A DNA stretch of 64,000 nucleotides from Luteimonas deserti (GCF_013425765.1 NZ_JACCJZ010000015.1:62001-126000); one strand, 5' to 3'. Positions 8,807 through 18,994 are shown, counted from the first letter of the stretch. Numbers and translations: made by a program. Notes: generated by a model not told the origin, from the letters alone.

Positions 8807-10840
8807 TCAGCGCACGAGGCTCAAGTCCTTGATCTGGCGGATCTCGTCGCGCAGGCGCCCGGCCTGCTCGAACTCGAGATCGCGCGCGTGCTGGTACATC
8901 TGCTGCTCCAGCGCCTTGAGCCGGGCCGCCAGCTTCTCCGGCGGCATGGCGGCATAGTCCTCGACCGGTTCGGCGACCTTGCGGGTCTTGCCGCGCCCCT
9001 TCTTCACCATCTCGGGCTCGGCCCGCGCGCCCTCCATGATGTCGACGATGGCGCGCGCCACCGAGGTCGGCGTGATGCCGTGCTGCTCGTTGTATTCGAC
9101 CTGCTTGGCGCGGCGACGGTCGGTCTCGTCGAGCGCCATCTGCATCGAGTTGGTGATGCGGTCCGCATAGAGGATCGCCTTGCCACGCAGGTTGCGTGCA
9201 GCGCGGCCGATGGTCTGGATCAGCGAGCCGCCCGAGCGCAGGAAGCCTTCCTTGTCGGCATCGAGGATCGCCACCAGCGATACCTCGGGCATGTCCAGGC
9301 CCTCGCGCAGCAGATTGATGCCGACGAGCACGTCGAACTTGCCCAGGCGCAGGTCGCGGATGATCTCCACGCGCTCGACGGTGTCGATGTCCGAATGCAG
9401 GTAACGCACCTTGATGTCGTGTTCGCCGAGGTATTCGGTGAGGTTCTCGGCCATGCGCTTGGTCAGTACCGTGATCAGCACGCGGTCGCCCATCGCGACG
9501 CGTTCGTTGATCTCGCCGAGTACGTCGTCGACCTGGGTCGCGACCGGACGGATCTCGACCTGCGGATCGATCAATCCGGTCGGGCGCACCACCAGTTCGG
9601 TGATCTGCCCTTCCGATTTCTCCAGCTCGTACGAGCCGGGCGTGGCCGACACGAAGATCGCCCGCGGGGCGCGGCCTTCCCACTCCTCGAACTTCAAGGG
9701 CCGGTTGTCCATCGCCGAGGGCAAGCGGAAGCCGAAATTCACCAGCGTTTCCTTGCGCGCACGGTCGCCCTTGTACATCGCACCGATCTGCGGAACGGTG
9801 ACGTGGGACTCGTCGACGACCAGAAGCGCATCGGGCGGCAGGTAGTCGAACAGACACGGCGGCGCCTCGCCGGGCATGCGTCCGGTCAGGTGCCGCGAGT
9901 AGTTTTCCACGCCGTTGCAGTACCCGACTTCGGCCATCATCTCCAAATCGAACTGGGTGCGCTGCTGCAGTCGCTGGGCCTCGAGCAACTTGCCCTCGGC
10001 ATAGAACTGCTCCAGCCGCGGTGGCAGCTCGGCCTTGATCGAATTGATCGCCTCGTGCGTCGTGCGGCGCGTGGTGACGTAATGCGACTTCGGATAAATC
10101 GTGTAGCGCGGCAAGGTCCGCCTGGTTTCGCCGGTCAACGGATCGAACTGGGTGATCCGCTCGATCTCGCCGTCGAACAGCTCGATCCGCAGGGCCTCCA
10201 TCTCGGATTCGGCCGGATGGATGTCGATGACCTCGCCGCGCACGCGATACGTGCCTCGCCGCAACTCGGTGTCGTTGCGGCTGTACTGCATCTCGGTCAG
10301 GCGCCGGATCAGCTCGCGCTGGTCGATGCGCTCGCCGCGCACCATGTGCAGCACCATGCGGAAGTACTCGTTCGGGTCGCCCAGGCCATAGATCGCCGAC
10401 ACCGAGCACACCACGATCGCGTCCCGCCGCTCGAGCAGTGCCTTCGTCGCCGACAGCCGCATCTGTTCGATGTGCTCGTTCACCGAGCTGTCCTTCTCGA
10501 TGTACGTGTCCGACGACGGCACGTAGGCCTCGGGCTGGTAGTAGTCGTAATAGCTGACGAAATACTCGACCGCGTTGTGCGGGAAGAACGACTTGAACTC
10601 GCCGTAGAGCTGCGCGGCCAGCGTCTTGTTCGGCGCCATCACCAACGTCGGCTTCTGCACCTGCTGGATCACGTTGGCGATCGTGTAGGTCTTGCCCGAG
10701 CCGGTGACGCCGAGCAGCGTCTGGTGCGCCAGCCCCGCCTCGAAGCCCTCGACGAGCTTCTCGATCGCCTGCGGCTGATCGCCGGCGGGCTTGTAGGGCG
10801 AGACGAGCTGGAACGCGGCGGGATGGATGACGTCGTTCAT
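8807..10840 (-). CDS. uvrB: Excinuclease ABC subunit UvrB
   Basis: Core damage-verification helicase of nucleotide excision repair; it loads with UvrA and recruits UvrC. The 677-residue length matches the family. Visible features are the Walker A motif GVTGSGKT near residue 45, the beta-hairpin region rich in Tyr ([12 protein letters not shown], about residue 100), the helicase motif DESHV, later helicase motifs including QTIGRAARN, and the C-terminal UVR motif ([13 protein letters not shown]) that binds UvrC. Start ATG 10840 gives the standard N-terminus, although the ribosome site is weak. It is divergent from a lone fimT gene. I see no clear LexA box upstream. Certain identification. Confidence 0.98.
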   Translation of the reverse strand: MNDVIHPAAFQLVSPYKPAGDQPQAIEKLVEGFEAGLAHQTLLGVTGSGKTYTIANVIQQVQKPTLVMAPNKTLAAQLYGEFKSFFPHNAVEYFVSYYDYYQPEAYVPSSDTYIEKDSSVNEHIEQMRLSATKALLERRDAIVVCSVSAIYGLGDPNEYFRMVLHMVRGERIDQRELIRRLTEMQYSRNDTELRRGTYRVRGEVIDIHPAESEMEALRIELFDGEIERITQFDPLTGETRRTLPRYTIYPKSHYVTTRRTTHEAINSIKAELPPRLEQFYAEGKLLEAQRLQQRTQFDLEMMAEVGYCNGVENYSRHLTGRMPGEAPPCLFDYLPPDALLVVDESHVTVPQIGAMYKGDRARKETLVNFGFRLPSAMDNRPLKFEEWEGRAPRAIFVSATPGSYELEKSEGQITELVVRPTGLIDPQVEIRPVATQVDDVLGEINERVAMGDRVLITVLTKRMAENLTEYLGEHDIKVRYLHSDIDTVERVEIIRDLRLGKFDVLVGINLLREGLDMPEVSLVAILDADKEGFLRSGGSLIQTIGRAARNLRGKAILYADRITNSMQMALDETDRRRAKQVEYNEQHGITPTSVARAIVDIMEGARAEPEMVKKGRGKTRKVAEPVEDYAAMPPEKLAARLKALEQQMYQHARDLEFEQAGRLRDEIRQIKDLSLVR

Positions 10841-11022
10841 GGAGTCGGCGCTTCAGGAAACGGGGGAGATGGGGACGCGGGAGCCGGGGCACAACAGGCG
10901 GCCCCCGGCCACATTCCGACCTTACCAGCCGGACCCTTCCGACCCTGCGAAGCGTGCACCCCCCAATGCACCGGCCCGCGATCTCGCGCACGGTGCAGGT
11001 CCCTGGCCGCAAGGATGCCGCC

Positions 11023-11547
11023 ATGCCGAAACACACCGGCTTCACCCTGATCGAGCTGCTCACCACGCTTGCGGTCCTGGCCGTCCTCTTTGCGGTCGGG
11101 CTGCCCGGCCTTGCCGATGCCCTCGCCCGCCACCGGGTGCAGACCACGATGCATCTGGTCAGCGCCGATCTGGCGATGGCCCGGAGCAGCGCGATCATGC
11201 GACGTAGCGCCGTCGTGGTCTGCCCCGGCACGGGGGCCAACGGCTGCCACGGAGACGCGGACTGGGGACAGGGGTGGATCGTCTTCGCCGATCCGGACGG
11301 CAACCGGCGTCCCGACACGCTCGACCAGCTCCTGCGCGTTTCGAGCGCGCCGGGCACCGGCAGCGGCGCCATGCGTATCGGCGCGACCCGCAACTTCGTG
11401 CGCTACCAGCGCGACGGGCGCAGTGCCGGCACCAACCTCACGATCCGCGTCTGCAGCGGTGACACGCTCGCCGGCCAGGTCATCGTCAACAATCTCGGGC
11501 GGGTGCGCACCGCAAGACCGGCCCGACCCACGGTGTGCCCAATGTGA
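11023..11547 (+). CDS. fimT: FimT/GspH-like type IV pseudopilin (isolated copy)
   Basis: Minor pseudopilin of type IV pili, processed by prepilin peptidase and inserted into the inner membrane. The short leader MPKHTG is followed by FTLIELL with Glu at position +5 of the mature protein and a hydrophobic helix. Later come the FimT/GspH hallmarks SADLAMARSSAIMRR and WGQGWIVFAD. Start ATG 11023 is preceded by AAGGA at 11011 and gives 174 residues. It is a second copy: another fimT of the same length opens the minor-pilin operon at 19515. It stands alone, divergent from uvrB. In some species FimT binds DNA during natural transformation; that role here is only a possibility. Confidence 0.85.
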   Translation: MPKHTGFTLIELLTTLAVLAVLFAVGLPGLADALARHRVQTTMHLVSADLAMARSSAIMRRSAVVVCPGTGANGCHGDADWGQGWIVFADPDGNRRPDTLDQLLRVSSAPGTGSGAMRIGATRNFVRYQRDGRSAGTNLTIRVCSGDTLAGQVIVNNLGRVRTARPARPTVCPM

Positions 11548-12109
11548 GGTGAGCAACCGGGGGCCGCTGCAGACAGGGACTCCGGGGAATGCGCAGCCTG
11601 CTGAACCGCTTTTGGCTGCGGCAGCGCGGGCGTGCGCGCCGTCACCGCCCCACCGGCCCGACAGGCCGGATGCAGGCACACGCACTCGGGACACAGCCTA
11701 CCTGCACGACCGATGCGTCCCCGACCAGATGACTGCCGGAGCTGATTGGGTGCGAGGAGAACGTTGCGTGCGCGTACGGGAATGCCCGAGACCGGGCCAT
11801 TCGGGCCGGTTCGGGCCCGCTGGGGCGCGTTCCGGCGCATCACTCCCGGAAACGTGCGGAACCTCGCGCCGCCGGGTCCGTCATCGACACGGCGCTCTCC
11901 TTCACACGGCGACGCTCCGCACTGCTGCCTGGAACATGCCTGAGGGCCATGGACCGGACACCGCGCAAAGCCGATCCCACCACCGGACCGTATCGGAGGC
12001 ACCTGCGAGACACGGGTGGGCGCAGATCGAAGATCTCCCACCGATTCCAAGTCCAGCGTTCCTCGTGGACCGCGCTTTCGTCGGCGTCGAGATCGGCCGT
12101 GGAAGAGGC
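11548..12109. other. Intergenic stretch without a recognised gene
   Basis: About 560 bp between fimT and the tRNA-Asn promoter. Frames are open on both strands because of high GC, but none has a plausible start, leader or domain. No terminator was recognised after fimT. Confidence 0.5.
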
Positions 12110-12137
12110 TTGACCCTTGGCGACAACCGATTAGAAT
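12110..12137 (+). promoter_or_regulatory. Sigma-70 promoter of tRNA-Asn
   Basis: -35 TTGACC (12110-12115), a 16-bp spacer, and -10 TAGAAT (12132-12137), ending 10 bp before the mature tRNA 5' end. Spacing and sequence are close to consensus. Confidence 0.75.
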
Positions 12138-12147
12138 GTGCGTCCCC

Positions 12148-12224
12148 GCCCGAATAGCTCAGCCGGTTAGAGCACTTGACTGTTAATCAGGGGGTCGTTG
12201 GTTCGAGTCCAACTTCGGGCGCCA
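12148..12224 (+). tRNA. tRNA-Asn (GTT)
   Basis: 77 nt with encoded CCA. The acceptor stem GCCCGAA pairs with TTCGGGC, discriminator G. D-arm TAGCTCAGCCGGTTAGAGC, anticodon loop CTGTTAA with GTT, T-arm GGTTCGAGTCC. Own promoter upstream and own terminator downstream. Confidence 0.97.
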
Positions 12225-12230
12225 GATACG

Positions 12231-12261
12231 AAGCCTGCGCAGTGATGCGCAGGCTTTTTTT
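12231..12261 (+). terminator. Intrinsic terminator of tRNA-Asn
   Basis: Perfect 11-bp stem AAGCCTGCGCA / TGCGCAGGCTT with loop GTGA, followed by a T run, 6 bp after the tRNA CCA end. The strongest intrinsic terminator in the window. Confidence 0.92.
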
Positions 12262-12595
12262 GTTGGGCGATTCGTGCGCGCTGACAAGGCTTCGCCTCCA
12301 CCACGATTTCCGTTGGGTTTGACGCGTCACTGACCGGCAGCAACAACCTCGCTCTGCATTCTGTTGGAACCACGCCGTCTGCTGCTTGCTCACGTCGGAT
12401 CTGGCCCGGATCCCGGGTTCGGAATCAACTTCAGGGCCGACCCGCATAGTCGGGATCACTGCTGTGCAGACGCGCAGGGCCATAAGGGAGGATCTCGCCC
12501 CTATCACCGACCCCGCGCATCCACGAATCAGGTGCGTCGCGCGATCAGCGACCACCTGCCGCGTTCGTCACATCGCCCACCGGGCCGGGGGACTG
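12262..12595. other. Intergenic stretch without a recognised gene
   Basis: About 330 bp between the tRNA-Asn terminator and the end of the minor-pilin operon. Nothing recognised; no clear terminator after pilE. Confidence 0.45.
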
Positions 12596-13057
12596 CTACC
12601 AGCAGTCGGCCACCGTTCCGCTACCGGTCTTGGTCTTGGCCCCGGTATTGGAGAGGCCAAGCGTTCCACAACGCGTGTCCTTGACCTGGGTTCCCTGCGG
12701 CGCCGCAGTCAGCGTAAAGGTATTGACGGCCTCGGCGTTCGTGATCCGATACGCAAGAGCCGCGCCCGCCGTGGAGGGCGAAGGAACCTGGGCATTGGCT
12801 GCGCCGAAAGCGCTTTGCCAGAAGCCGACGTAGGTGTTGTTGATCGTATGGAAGCGTTCGTAGCGTTGCGCAATTTCGACCATGTCCGCCTTCACTTGCG
12901 CACGACGCGATTTCCGCACGGAATCCTGATAGCTCGGGTATGCGATCGCCGCGAGAATCGCGATCACCGCCACCACGACCATCAGCTCGATCAGGGTGAA
13001 GCCCCGCGCGTCAAGCGCGCGGAGCGATGTGGCCTTTGTTGAAAGCGCGCGCGTCAC
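12596..13057 (-). CDS. pilE: Type IV minor pilin PilE
   Basis: Minor pilin, last gene of the operon. The protein has a leader of about 18 residues ending in Arg-Gly, then FTLIELMVVVAVIAILAAIAYP, the class III signal and membrane helix with Glu at mature position 5. The globular part ends with a Cys pair (CGTLGL and the terminal Asp-Cys-Trp) that should form the D-region disulfide. The start is GTG 13057, whose GTGA overlaps the pilY1 stop, so translation is coupled. It gives 153 residues. An earlier in-frame Met at 13141 would lie inside pilY1 and is rejected. Confidence 0.9.
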   Translation of the reverse strand: MTRALSTKATSLRALDARGFTLIELMVVVAVIAILAAIAYPSYQDSVRKSRRAQVKADMVEIAQRYERFHTINNTYVGFWQSAFGAANAQVPSPSTAGAALAYRITNAEAVNTFTLTAAPQGTQVKDTRCGTLGLSNTGAKTKTGSGTVADCW

Positions 13058-16000
13058 TGGATCTGTCTCCACGATTGACGGCCACAGGGCCGCTTGAGGT
13101 ACATCGTCGGCGCACCCGCCACCTGCACGACCATCGAACACTGGGCTGCCAGGGCTGCGTCAATCTCCGCCTGGGTTGCGGTCGATGGCAGGGGCGCGAG
13201 ACGAGGCGAGCTGAAGATCGCCACGTCCTTCACCGGTGCGGTGCCCTTGGTGTTGAGCGGAATCGCCCCGGTGCCTGGACCAGGCGAGGTACCGGTTGGC
13301 GTATCGAACGTCACGTTCGACAACCTCGCGGCACCCGTCAGCGAGTTCAGCCCGTACAGCCAGTTCGCACCGTCGACATTGCATTGCTGGGCGTTGATCG
13401 GCGCGTAAGTGGGCATGAACACGATGCCGCTTTCGACGCGGGGGTATCCCACGAAACGTTCGCGCTCGGGTAGATCCATATACCAGCCCATGCTTCCCGC
13501 TCCGGGGACATTGGCACTCGTCGTCCTCGAGCCCGCGTTCGACTGAATGATGGTCTGCCCAAGCAGGTTCGCACGCGTGAGCGTGGTTGTGGGTTGCCCA
13601 CTCGCCAGGTCGAGAACACCGTAGAGGGACTGCAGGGTGGAATCCACGGGATCGTTGTTGAACGAGAAGCTGCCCGTGCCGAAGTACAGCATCACGCCGC
13701 CATTCCGGCCCGCGGCTGCCGTCAGGCCGCCGAGGATCGGCTGTCGCGTGCCGTTCTCGGCGCCCGAGGTGTAGGTCAGGGTTGTGAACACCGGCTGCGT
13801 CGGCCATGCCGGGTTGGGCAGGCGCAGGTCGAACTTCCAGATCGCACCCTTCTGATCGGCTGCGTACACGGTGTCGGCAAACCCATCGCGCCCCGGAAGC
13901 GTCAGGGAGCCATCCGGTGCCGCGCCGAAGCGGTCGAGCACGACGATGTTGCCAAGCCCGTTGCTTCCGGCCGGCGCACCGCTTTCGACGGCCTCGATCC
14001 GCGTGATCTCGGGCGTTGCGGAGTCGATATCCACGAGGAAAAGAACGGCGCGGCCATTGGTGCTGTTGTAGCCGTTGCCGAAGATCGCGCGCCATTTGAT
14101 GGTCACTGCACCGCCCGCGGTCCGGGTCTTGACCGGCACGATGACCGGGCGGCCCAGCACATGCCCGATGTTGTTGCGAATGTTCGCGTCGGTGTTGGAG
14201 TCGTTCACTTCCCACAGACGATCGGCGCCTGCGAAGGTTCCGTTCTGGCGCGAAACGCCCGACACGTTCAACGCGAACGTGCCCTTGGCGCCGGCGCCGG
14301 TCGAACCGACCAGCACTGTCTTCCAGCCACCGCCGTAATAGGCATCGGAGACAGCCAGCGGGCCGTCCACGTAATAGCGATGCTGGAACCGTTGGTCACC
14401 GCCTGCTGCAGGATCGTAGGGATACAGCAGGTTCCCCATGTGCCCCACCACGGACTGCGGGATGAAGGCGAAGCGCTCGATGCCGCCGGCCGCAGTCGTG
14501 CGCCCGTCGAACCCGTGCAACATGCCGTCATTGGCGCCGGCGAACACCATCGGGCGACGCCGGTTCGTATCATCGGCCGCCGCCTTGGAAGTCATATATG
14601 TGCTGTAGCTGGCTCCGTAGGGCGCGGGCAGCGACCGATATCCGTAATCGTCGGTCGGCGCGCTGATCACCGGCGTCGCATTGACGATATCACCGAGCCG
14701 GTTGGTGCGGAAACGCAGCTTCCCGTTCGGGTTGCGCTCGACTTCGAGGGTCTGATCACCCTTCAGATAATTCACGGCCTCGGTCAAGCTCAGCGTGCTC
14801 GTCGCACCACCAAGCGCCGCCAGTCCGCTGGCCGTGCACAGCGACATGGGTGCAGGGTTGGAACACAGCCTGTCCAGATTGGCCAGGTTGGCCGGCGTAA
14901 AGAGTGCCGCACCCGTGCCCGTGCCGAACCAGATGTTGCGGTCGGCCGCCGCAGGAAGCCGGCTCGCCGCCTCCCATGCATCCACGAAAGTCACCACACC
15001 GGTGGTCGGATTCGCGGTGACGGTCTGGGCAGTCAGCGTGCTGTACCAGTCCGTGCCGCCGTTGCGTGCTTCGTAGAACGGGGAAACGGACACCGAGCCC
15101 GCTCCGATGCGCGCGCCGGTCAGCGCGATGCTGCCCGCGGGCGACTCGCCGGCGCTCACAGAGGCCAGAACGCGTCGCATGGCGGCGGTGATCAGCGAAG
15201 GCGAAGTCGCATTGATCATCTCGCCACGCGTGTTGAGCGTGGCGTGCCACATCTCATCGACTGCGCGCGGCGTGAGGTCCTGACGGGCCAGCCATGTGGG
15301 CGGGGTGAGATAGGGATCGGGGACCAGCTTGGCGGGGTCGGTCGGGCTCGGAAGATATGTGACGCCGAACTGCTCACCCAGCGTGCCCAGCACGATGCCG
15401 TAGAAGTTCATGTGCAGGTGCGTCTTGCAATCCAGGCTCCTCTGCTCGGGAAGCAGAGGAGTCGCCACGCTGGCACACGCCGGAGGCACCGGAACGGCAT
15501 TGCGTTCCAAGGCATGCCCGGCTGGCAGCAGGCTGTTGAGGTAATACGGCATCACGAGGTCGGCCATCGTGTCCGCGACTGCATCCTCGAACGGAGGACC
15601 CATTCCGGCGTCGAGGTTGCCCACCGAGGGGCTGTTGCCCTCCTCGTTGATGTATCCGTCGGTGAAGAGCATGCCCGCGTTCTTCTGGCAGCTCAGCGTG
15701 ATCGGCCGGCCATCGTCTGTCCGGCGGAACTGTTCGCCGATATGCTGTACGGCGCGCCGGTTGGGGGTGCTACCCGCGGCAGGCATGCGCACGATTTCGT
15801 CGTAGAGCGCCTGCTTCGCAGTCTCGTTCGACATGTCACGCATCGTGACGTTGTTCCGGTTGCTGATGCGGAACCAGCCGACCGTCATGTTCTCCACGTC
15901 GAGCAGAGCATTCACGACGCCACCGATCAGGCCTTCGCGACGCGTGCGATAGAAGCTAAACCACCGCGCGAAATTCCCAAGTGCGGCTTGGTACTGCGCC

Positions 16001-16872
16001 TGCGACGCGAAATTACCCGGCCTGATTTCGTATTTGTACAGGGTGCCCGGTCTGCCCCCCTCGGGATTCGTGATCGCGACTGGCGTCGCGGTATACCCGT
16101 AAGAAGGGGGCAGCGACGTCGTGCTCGCCATGAAAAACGTCGCAGGGAAATAGGAGAAGTGAAGCAAGCACGACTGCGTGATGCGGCGAGCGCTATTCAA
16201 CTCCACGTAGGCGTTGGCGCTGTTGATATTGCCACCGTTCGCGTCGCACGTACCACGCACTCGGGTACCCGCCGGAAGAATCATTCCGGGTCGTACCCGG
16301 AAGCGCCAGCTGTCTACAGTCGATTCTGCCAACGCGGTGAGATTGAGGGTGCCGTTGATCTTTCCGGTCGATCCAGCTGGACGCGGATCAAGAGGCGCAG
16401 CGGTCGGGTCGATCGTCGCATAGTCCGTACGATTCGCCTGCTTCCATGAGGGATAGTCGAGGCGGGGATCGAAATAGCCCGGATTGACATCCGGCGAGCG
16501 CGCGAACCCGAAAGCATCGATCGGCGGAATGGCGTCATTGCCGCGACCATAAGGAGGAAACGCATAGTAGAAGCGGTGACTGACGCTGTCGTATCCACGC
16601 GGCGTGGCACCGTTGTAGAAGCTGCCACTGGCATTGGCGTTGTCGGTCCAGCCGAACACGCCGTCGCGGGTGTTGTTGAGGGTCTCCCATACCATCGAGC
16701 CCGAATCGTCCAGCGCCATGATGAAGGCCGGCGGGATCTGCCGCTGCACATTCAAGGGCTGCTGGGCAAGCGTGCCCTGTCCCTGCACGGCCATGACGGA
16801 ATGCAGGAAGTAGGCGCTACCGGCGAGAACCAGCGCGGTGGCGCCGGCAAGAAGTTTTGTGCGGCCTTTCAT
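13054..16872 (-). CDS. pilY1: PilY1 pilus-tip adhesin / biogenesis factor
   Basis: Large exported protein of 1272 residues that sits at the type IV pilus tip, promotes extension and may signal surface contact. It starts MKGRTKLL at ATG 16872 with a hydrophobic leader (about residues 5-28). Near residue 55 is DDSGS, a MIDAS-like DxSxS motif of the von Willebrand A fold. The C-terminal half is a beta-propeller: repeated Asp-Gly rich blades, VFAGANDGMLHGFDG, and the Ca-loop region DGFADTVYAADQKGAIWKFDL-type motif near residue 1050. It lies 10 bp downstream of pilX and overlaps pilE by 4 bp. A Met 24 codons earlier lies inside pilX and is not used. Confidence 0.95.
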   Translation of the reverse strand: MKGRTKLLAGATALVLAGSAYFLHSVMAVQGQGTLAQQPLNVQRQIPPAFIMALDDSGSMVWETLNNTRDGVFGWTDNANASGSFYNGATPRGYDSVSHRFYYAFPPYGRGNDAIPPIDAFGFARSPDVNPGYFDPRLDYPSWKQANRTDYATIDPTAAPLDPRPAGSTGKINGTLNLTALAESTVDSWRFRVRPGMILPAGTRVRGTCDANGGNINSANAYVELNSARRITQSCLLHFSYFPATFFMASTTSLPPSYGYTATPVAITNPEGGRPGTLYKYEIRPGNFASQAQYQAALGNFARWFSFYRTRREGLIGGVVNALLDVENMTVGWFRISNRNNVTMRDMSNETAKQALYDEIVRMPAAGSTPNRRAVQHIGEQFRRTDDGRPITLSCQKNAGMLFTDGYINEEGNSPSVGNLDAGMGPPFEDAVADTMADLVMPYYLNSLLPAGHALERNAVPVPPACASVATPLLPEQRSLDCKTHLHMNFYGIVLGTLGEQFGVTYLPSPTDPAKLVPDPYLTPPTWLARQDLTPRAVDEMWHATLNTRGEMINATSPSLITAAMRRVLASVSAGESPAGSIALTGARIGAGSVSVSPFYEARNGGTDWYSTLTAQTVTANPTTGVVTFVDAWEAASRLPAAADRNIWFGTGTGAALFTPANLANLDRLCSNPAPMSLCTASGLAALGGATSTLSLTEAVNYLKGDQTLEVERNPNGKLRFRTNRLGDIVNATPVISAPTDDYGYRSLPAPYGASYSTYMTSKAAADDTNRRRPMVFAGANDGMLHGFDGRTTAAGGIERFAFIPQSVVGHMGNLLYPYDPAAGGDQRFQHRYYVDGPLAVSDAYYGGGWKTVLVGSTGAGAKGTFALNVSGVSRQNGTFAGADRLWEVNDSNTDANIRNNIGHVLGRPVIVPVKTRTAGGAVTIKWRAIFGNGYNSTNGRAVLFLVDIDSATPEITRIEAVESGAPAGSNGLGNIVVLDRFGAAPDGSLTLPGRDGFADTVYAADQKGAIWKFDLRLPNPAWPTQPVFTTLTYTSGAENGTRQPILGGLTAAAGRNGGVMLYFGTGSFSFNNDPVDSTLQSLYGVLDLASGQPTTTLTRANLLGQTIIQSNAGSRTTSANVPGAGSMGWYMDLPERERFVGYPRVESGIVFMPTYAPINAQQCNVDGANWLYGLNSLTGAARLSNVTFDTPTGTSPGPGTGAIPLNTKGTAPVKDVAIFSSPRLAPLPSTATQAEIDAALAAQCSMVVQVAGAPTMYLKRPCGRQSWRQIQ

Positions 16873-16882
16873 GGCGCTGCCC

Positions 16883-17386
16883 TCACGGCCTGAAGATGGT
16901 GTCGATGACGGCCTGTGCCGTCGGGTTATCAGGATCATCCACACGAAACGCGGTGACCTGGTAGATCGGATTCGGGTCTTCGTTGACCGCTCCGCCCATG
17001 TCGAGCGTCGAATTGCCCGAGATACAAGGCCCGATCAAACGCGCATTGACCGATTGCGTCTGCGCGAGCGAGCGTTCGCTCGCCCACCCGCCAGGGTCGA
17101 ACGCCGTGTCGCAGGACCTGATGTCGGCGGTTGCAACCGCATTGCAACCCGCTGTCGCCGTCCGGTTGACCATGTCCTCGAGCGCACATTCGGCATTGCG
17201 CGCGAGCGCCTCGGTCCTCTGGAATGCCAGGTTGACCGCGCGGTAGTTCGACGACATCCGCTCCTGCAACCCGGCCACCTGCATGCCGACGATGCCCAGG
17301 AGCGCCAGCAGCACCAGCATGATCAGTGCGATGTAGAGCACGGCGCCACGTTGGCGGTGTGGGATCGAAGCGGCGAATCGACGCAT
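16883..17386 (-). CDS. pilX: Minor pilin assembly protein PilX
   Basis: Minor pilin needed for pilus priming with PilV, PilW, FimT and PilY1. After a short basic leader comes RQRGAVLYIALIMLVLLALLGI, the PilX-type prepilin signal, in which the usual Phe after Gly is replaced by Ala and no Glu+5 is present, as is normal for PilX. The helix leads to MQVAGLQERMSSNYR, a recognisable PilX sequence. The globular part has six or more Cys. Start ATG 17386 follows the pilW stop by one base, with GGAA six bases before it; ATG 17398 (overlapping the pilW end) is an alternative adding four residues. Confidence 0.9.
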   Translation of the reverse strand: MRRFAASIPHRQRGAVLYIALIMLVLLALLGIVGMQVAGLQERMSSNYRAVNLAFQRTEALARNAECALEDMVNRTATAGCNAVATADIRSCDTAFDPGGWASERSLAQTQSVNARLIGPCISGNSTLDMGGAVNEDPNPIYQVTAFRVDDPDNPTAQAVIDTIFRP

Positions 17387-17387
17387 G

Positions 17388-18521
17388 TCAGTTTCCATAG
17401 AGGCGGTTGCGCATCGCGATGGTGCTCTCGTATCCCCAGCGATAGCGGCCATCGGAAGTGTCCGCGGGAGTGAAGGCGACGCCGAGCACGCTCCGAGCGA
17501 CCTCGGACTGTTCGGACGCTGCCCGATCGGGACTGCTCGCCATCACGCCCAGGCGCACTGCGCCCACGGAGCGCCACGCGACTTCGGTGTTCGCCATCGC
17601 CGAAGGGCGGATGAAACTGCCCACGTAGCCGCTCGGCGGGGCAGTCGTCATTCCTGCGGTATTACTATCCAGGCCGAGCTGCACCTGGAGACTCTCGATC
17701 CCCTCGACCAGCTCCTCGGCGTCGTCATATGTGCCATCCGTAAGGGAGCGCGCCCGCATCAAAGCGCGCTCACCGGAAGCTCCCACGCCAACGAAATAGA
17801 CCACCGACTCCAGCCGGTACAGCATCGTCTGGCCTGCCGGTTGCGGGGTGTAGCGATCGAGAACGGAGCCGACGGTGACCGTGCGTGCGACCGGATCCGT
17901 CGCAGTCGGTAGAAAGAGATCAACGAAGCTGCAGTCCGCAAGGCCGAACATCGTCGGCGCCACCACACCATCCCGAGTCAGGGCATTCCATCGCGCAACC
18001 CTGATCGTCGATGTGGTCCCGGCGACAGTGATCGAGTCGACCGGTGCACCTTCGCTCGCGAGAAAGCGCAGCTGCAGAATGTCGCTGCCCGGCTCTGGAT
18101 CCAGCTCCGCCACGGTTGACGGAAGTGCCGGGTCCCACGTGGCGGCCGCGGTTCCGAGATTCATGGTGAACTCACTGGTCTTTACGGCCTCATAAGCCTG
18201 GATGCCCAGCGGAAAGTTCACCCCTGAGTTGGTGGTGCCACCTGCAGGAATTCCGTTCGCCAAGGCGCCGGCATTCTGCAGATGCGACTGGTCGTTGACG
18301 CACCCCATATGGCCGACCATGCGCAGGTCACGCTGGATGAAATCGATCGCAAAACGGCCGTTCTCCTGTACGCGGGATACGCCTTCCGACAACTGGTAGG
18401 CTGTGCGCGATGCCGAGAATACGCGCGCCAGCCCCAGCATCAGAAACGCGCCGATCGCCAGCGCGATCATCATTTCGACCAGCGAAACGCCCTGTACGCG
18501 ACGATTGAACCAAGGACTCAT
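17388..18521 (-). CDS. pilW: Minor pilin assembly protein PilW
   Basis: 377-residue minor pilin. Leader MSPWFNRRVQG, then VSLVEMMIALAIGAFLMLGLARVF with Glu+5, followed by the PilW block QLSEGVSRVQENGRFAIDFI and RDLRMVGHMGC. The long globular region is typical of PilW, the largest minor pilin of the set. Start ATG 18521 overlaps the pilV stop as ATGA, indicating translational coupling. Confidence 0.93.
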   Translation of the reverse strand: MSPWFNRRVQGVSLVEMMIALAIGAFLMLGLARVFSASRTAYQLSEGVSRVQENGRFAIDFIQRDLRMVGHMGCVNDQSHLQNAGALANGIPAGGTTNSGVNFPLGIQAYEAVKTSEFTMNLGTAAATWDPALPSTVAELDPEPGSDILQLRFLASEGAPVDSITVAGTTSTIRVARWNALTRDGVVAPTMFGLADCSFVDLFLPTATDPVARTVTVGSVLDRYTPQPAGQTMLYRLESVVYFVGVGASGERALMRARSLTDGTYDDAEELVEGIESLQVQLGLDSNTAGMTTAPPSGYVGSFIRPSAMANTEVAWRSVGAVRLGVMASSPDRAASEQSEVARSVLGVAFTPADTSDGRYRWGYESTIAMRNRLYGN

Positions 18522-18994
18522 AGCTGCGTGCTCGCGGTGAACGTGGATTGGGATTCGTTCGCCGTGGCGCTGCGCTCGCCCCAGGTCAACTGCACGGTGG
18601 CCACGCCCGTCGCGCTGTAGGTCACGGTCGCCGCCGTCGTCGGTCCAAGCGCATTGATCGCCTGACAGCGCCAGTTGCCGATCCCCTGGGCCACCGCATC
18701 GGTGCCCGTCACGGGGGCACACGCAGTAGCACGAGTGAGCGAATTCGCGGTGAATCCCGCAGCGGTGTACTTCGCGGCGGACAGCCGATTGGTGCGCATC
18801 TGGTCGAGCAGGCTGTACGCCAGATTCGTCGCCAGCGTGCGGTTGTTGGCGCTCTGCGTATAGCGCAGGTTGGTGGTCTGCAGCAGGGCAAACCCGAGCA
18901 GACCGATCGCCAGGACCACGATGGCGATCAGCACTTCGATCATGGAAAACCCGCGCTGCCGACCGGGGGGCAGACGCAAGCGAGCGTGACTCAT
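18518..18994 (-). CDS. pilV: Minor pilin modification protein PilV
   Basis: 158-residue minor pilin. Leader ends in Gln-Arg-Gly, followed by FSMIEVLIAIVVLAIGLLGF with Glu+5, then the PilV segment LLQTTNLRYTQSANNRTLAT and LLDQMRTNR. Start ATG 18994 overlaps the fimT stop (ATGA); ATG 19000, two codons earlier, is equally readable. Part of the tightly packed fimT-pilE operon. Confidence 0.92.
   Translation of the reverse strand: MSHARLRLPPGRQRGFSMIEVLIAIVVLAIGLLGFALLQTTNLRYTQSANNRTLATNLAYSLLDQMRTNRLSAAKYTAAGFTANSLTRATACAPVTGTDAVAQGIGNWRCQAINALGPTTAATVTYSATGVATVQLTWGERSATANESQSTFTASTQL

Noticed and set aside
8888-11050. Open frame of 720 codons on the plus strand opposite uvrB
   Set aside because: It is the exact antisense of a certain uvrB gene; high GC keeps antisense frames open. 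The translation is rich in His, Arg, Leu and Gln with no domains.
12167-12373. Short minus-strand frame over tRNA-Asn and its terminator
   Set aside because: It reads antisense through the tRNA and hairpin; typical spurious annotation.
13594-16449. 951-codon plus-strand frame opposite pilY1
   Set aside because: Shadow of pilY1; Arg/Ala/Gly-rich sequence without domains or start signals.
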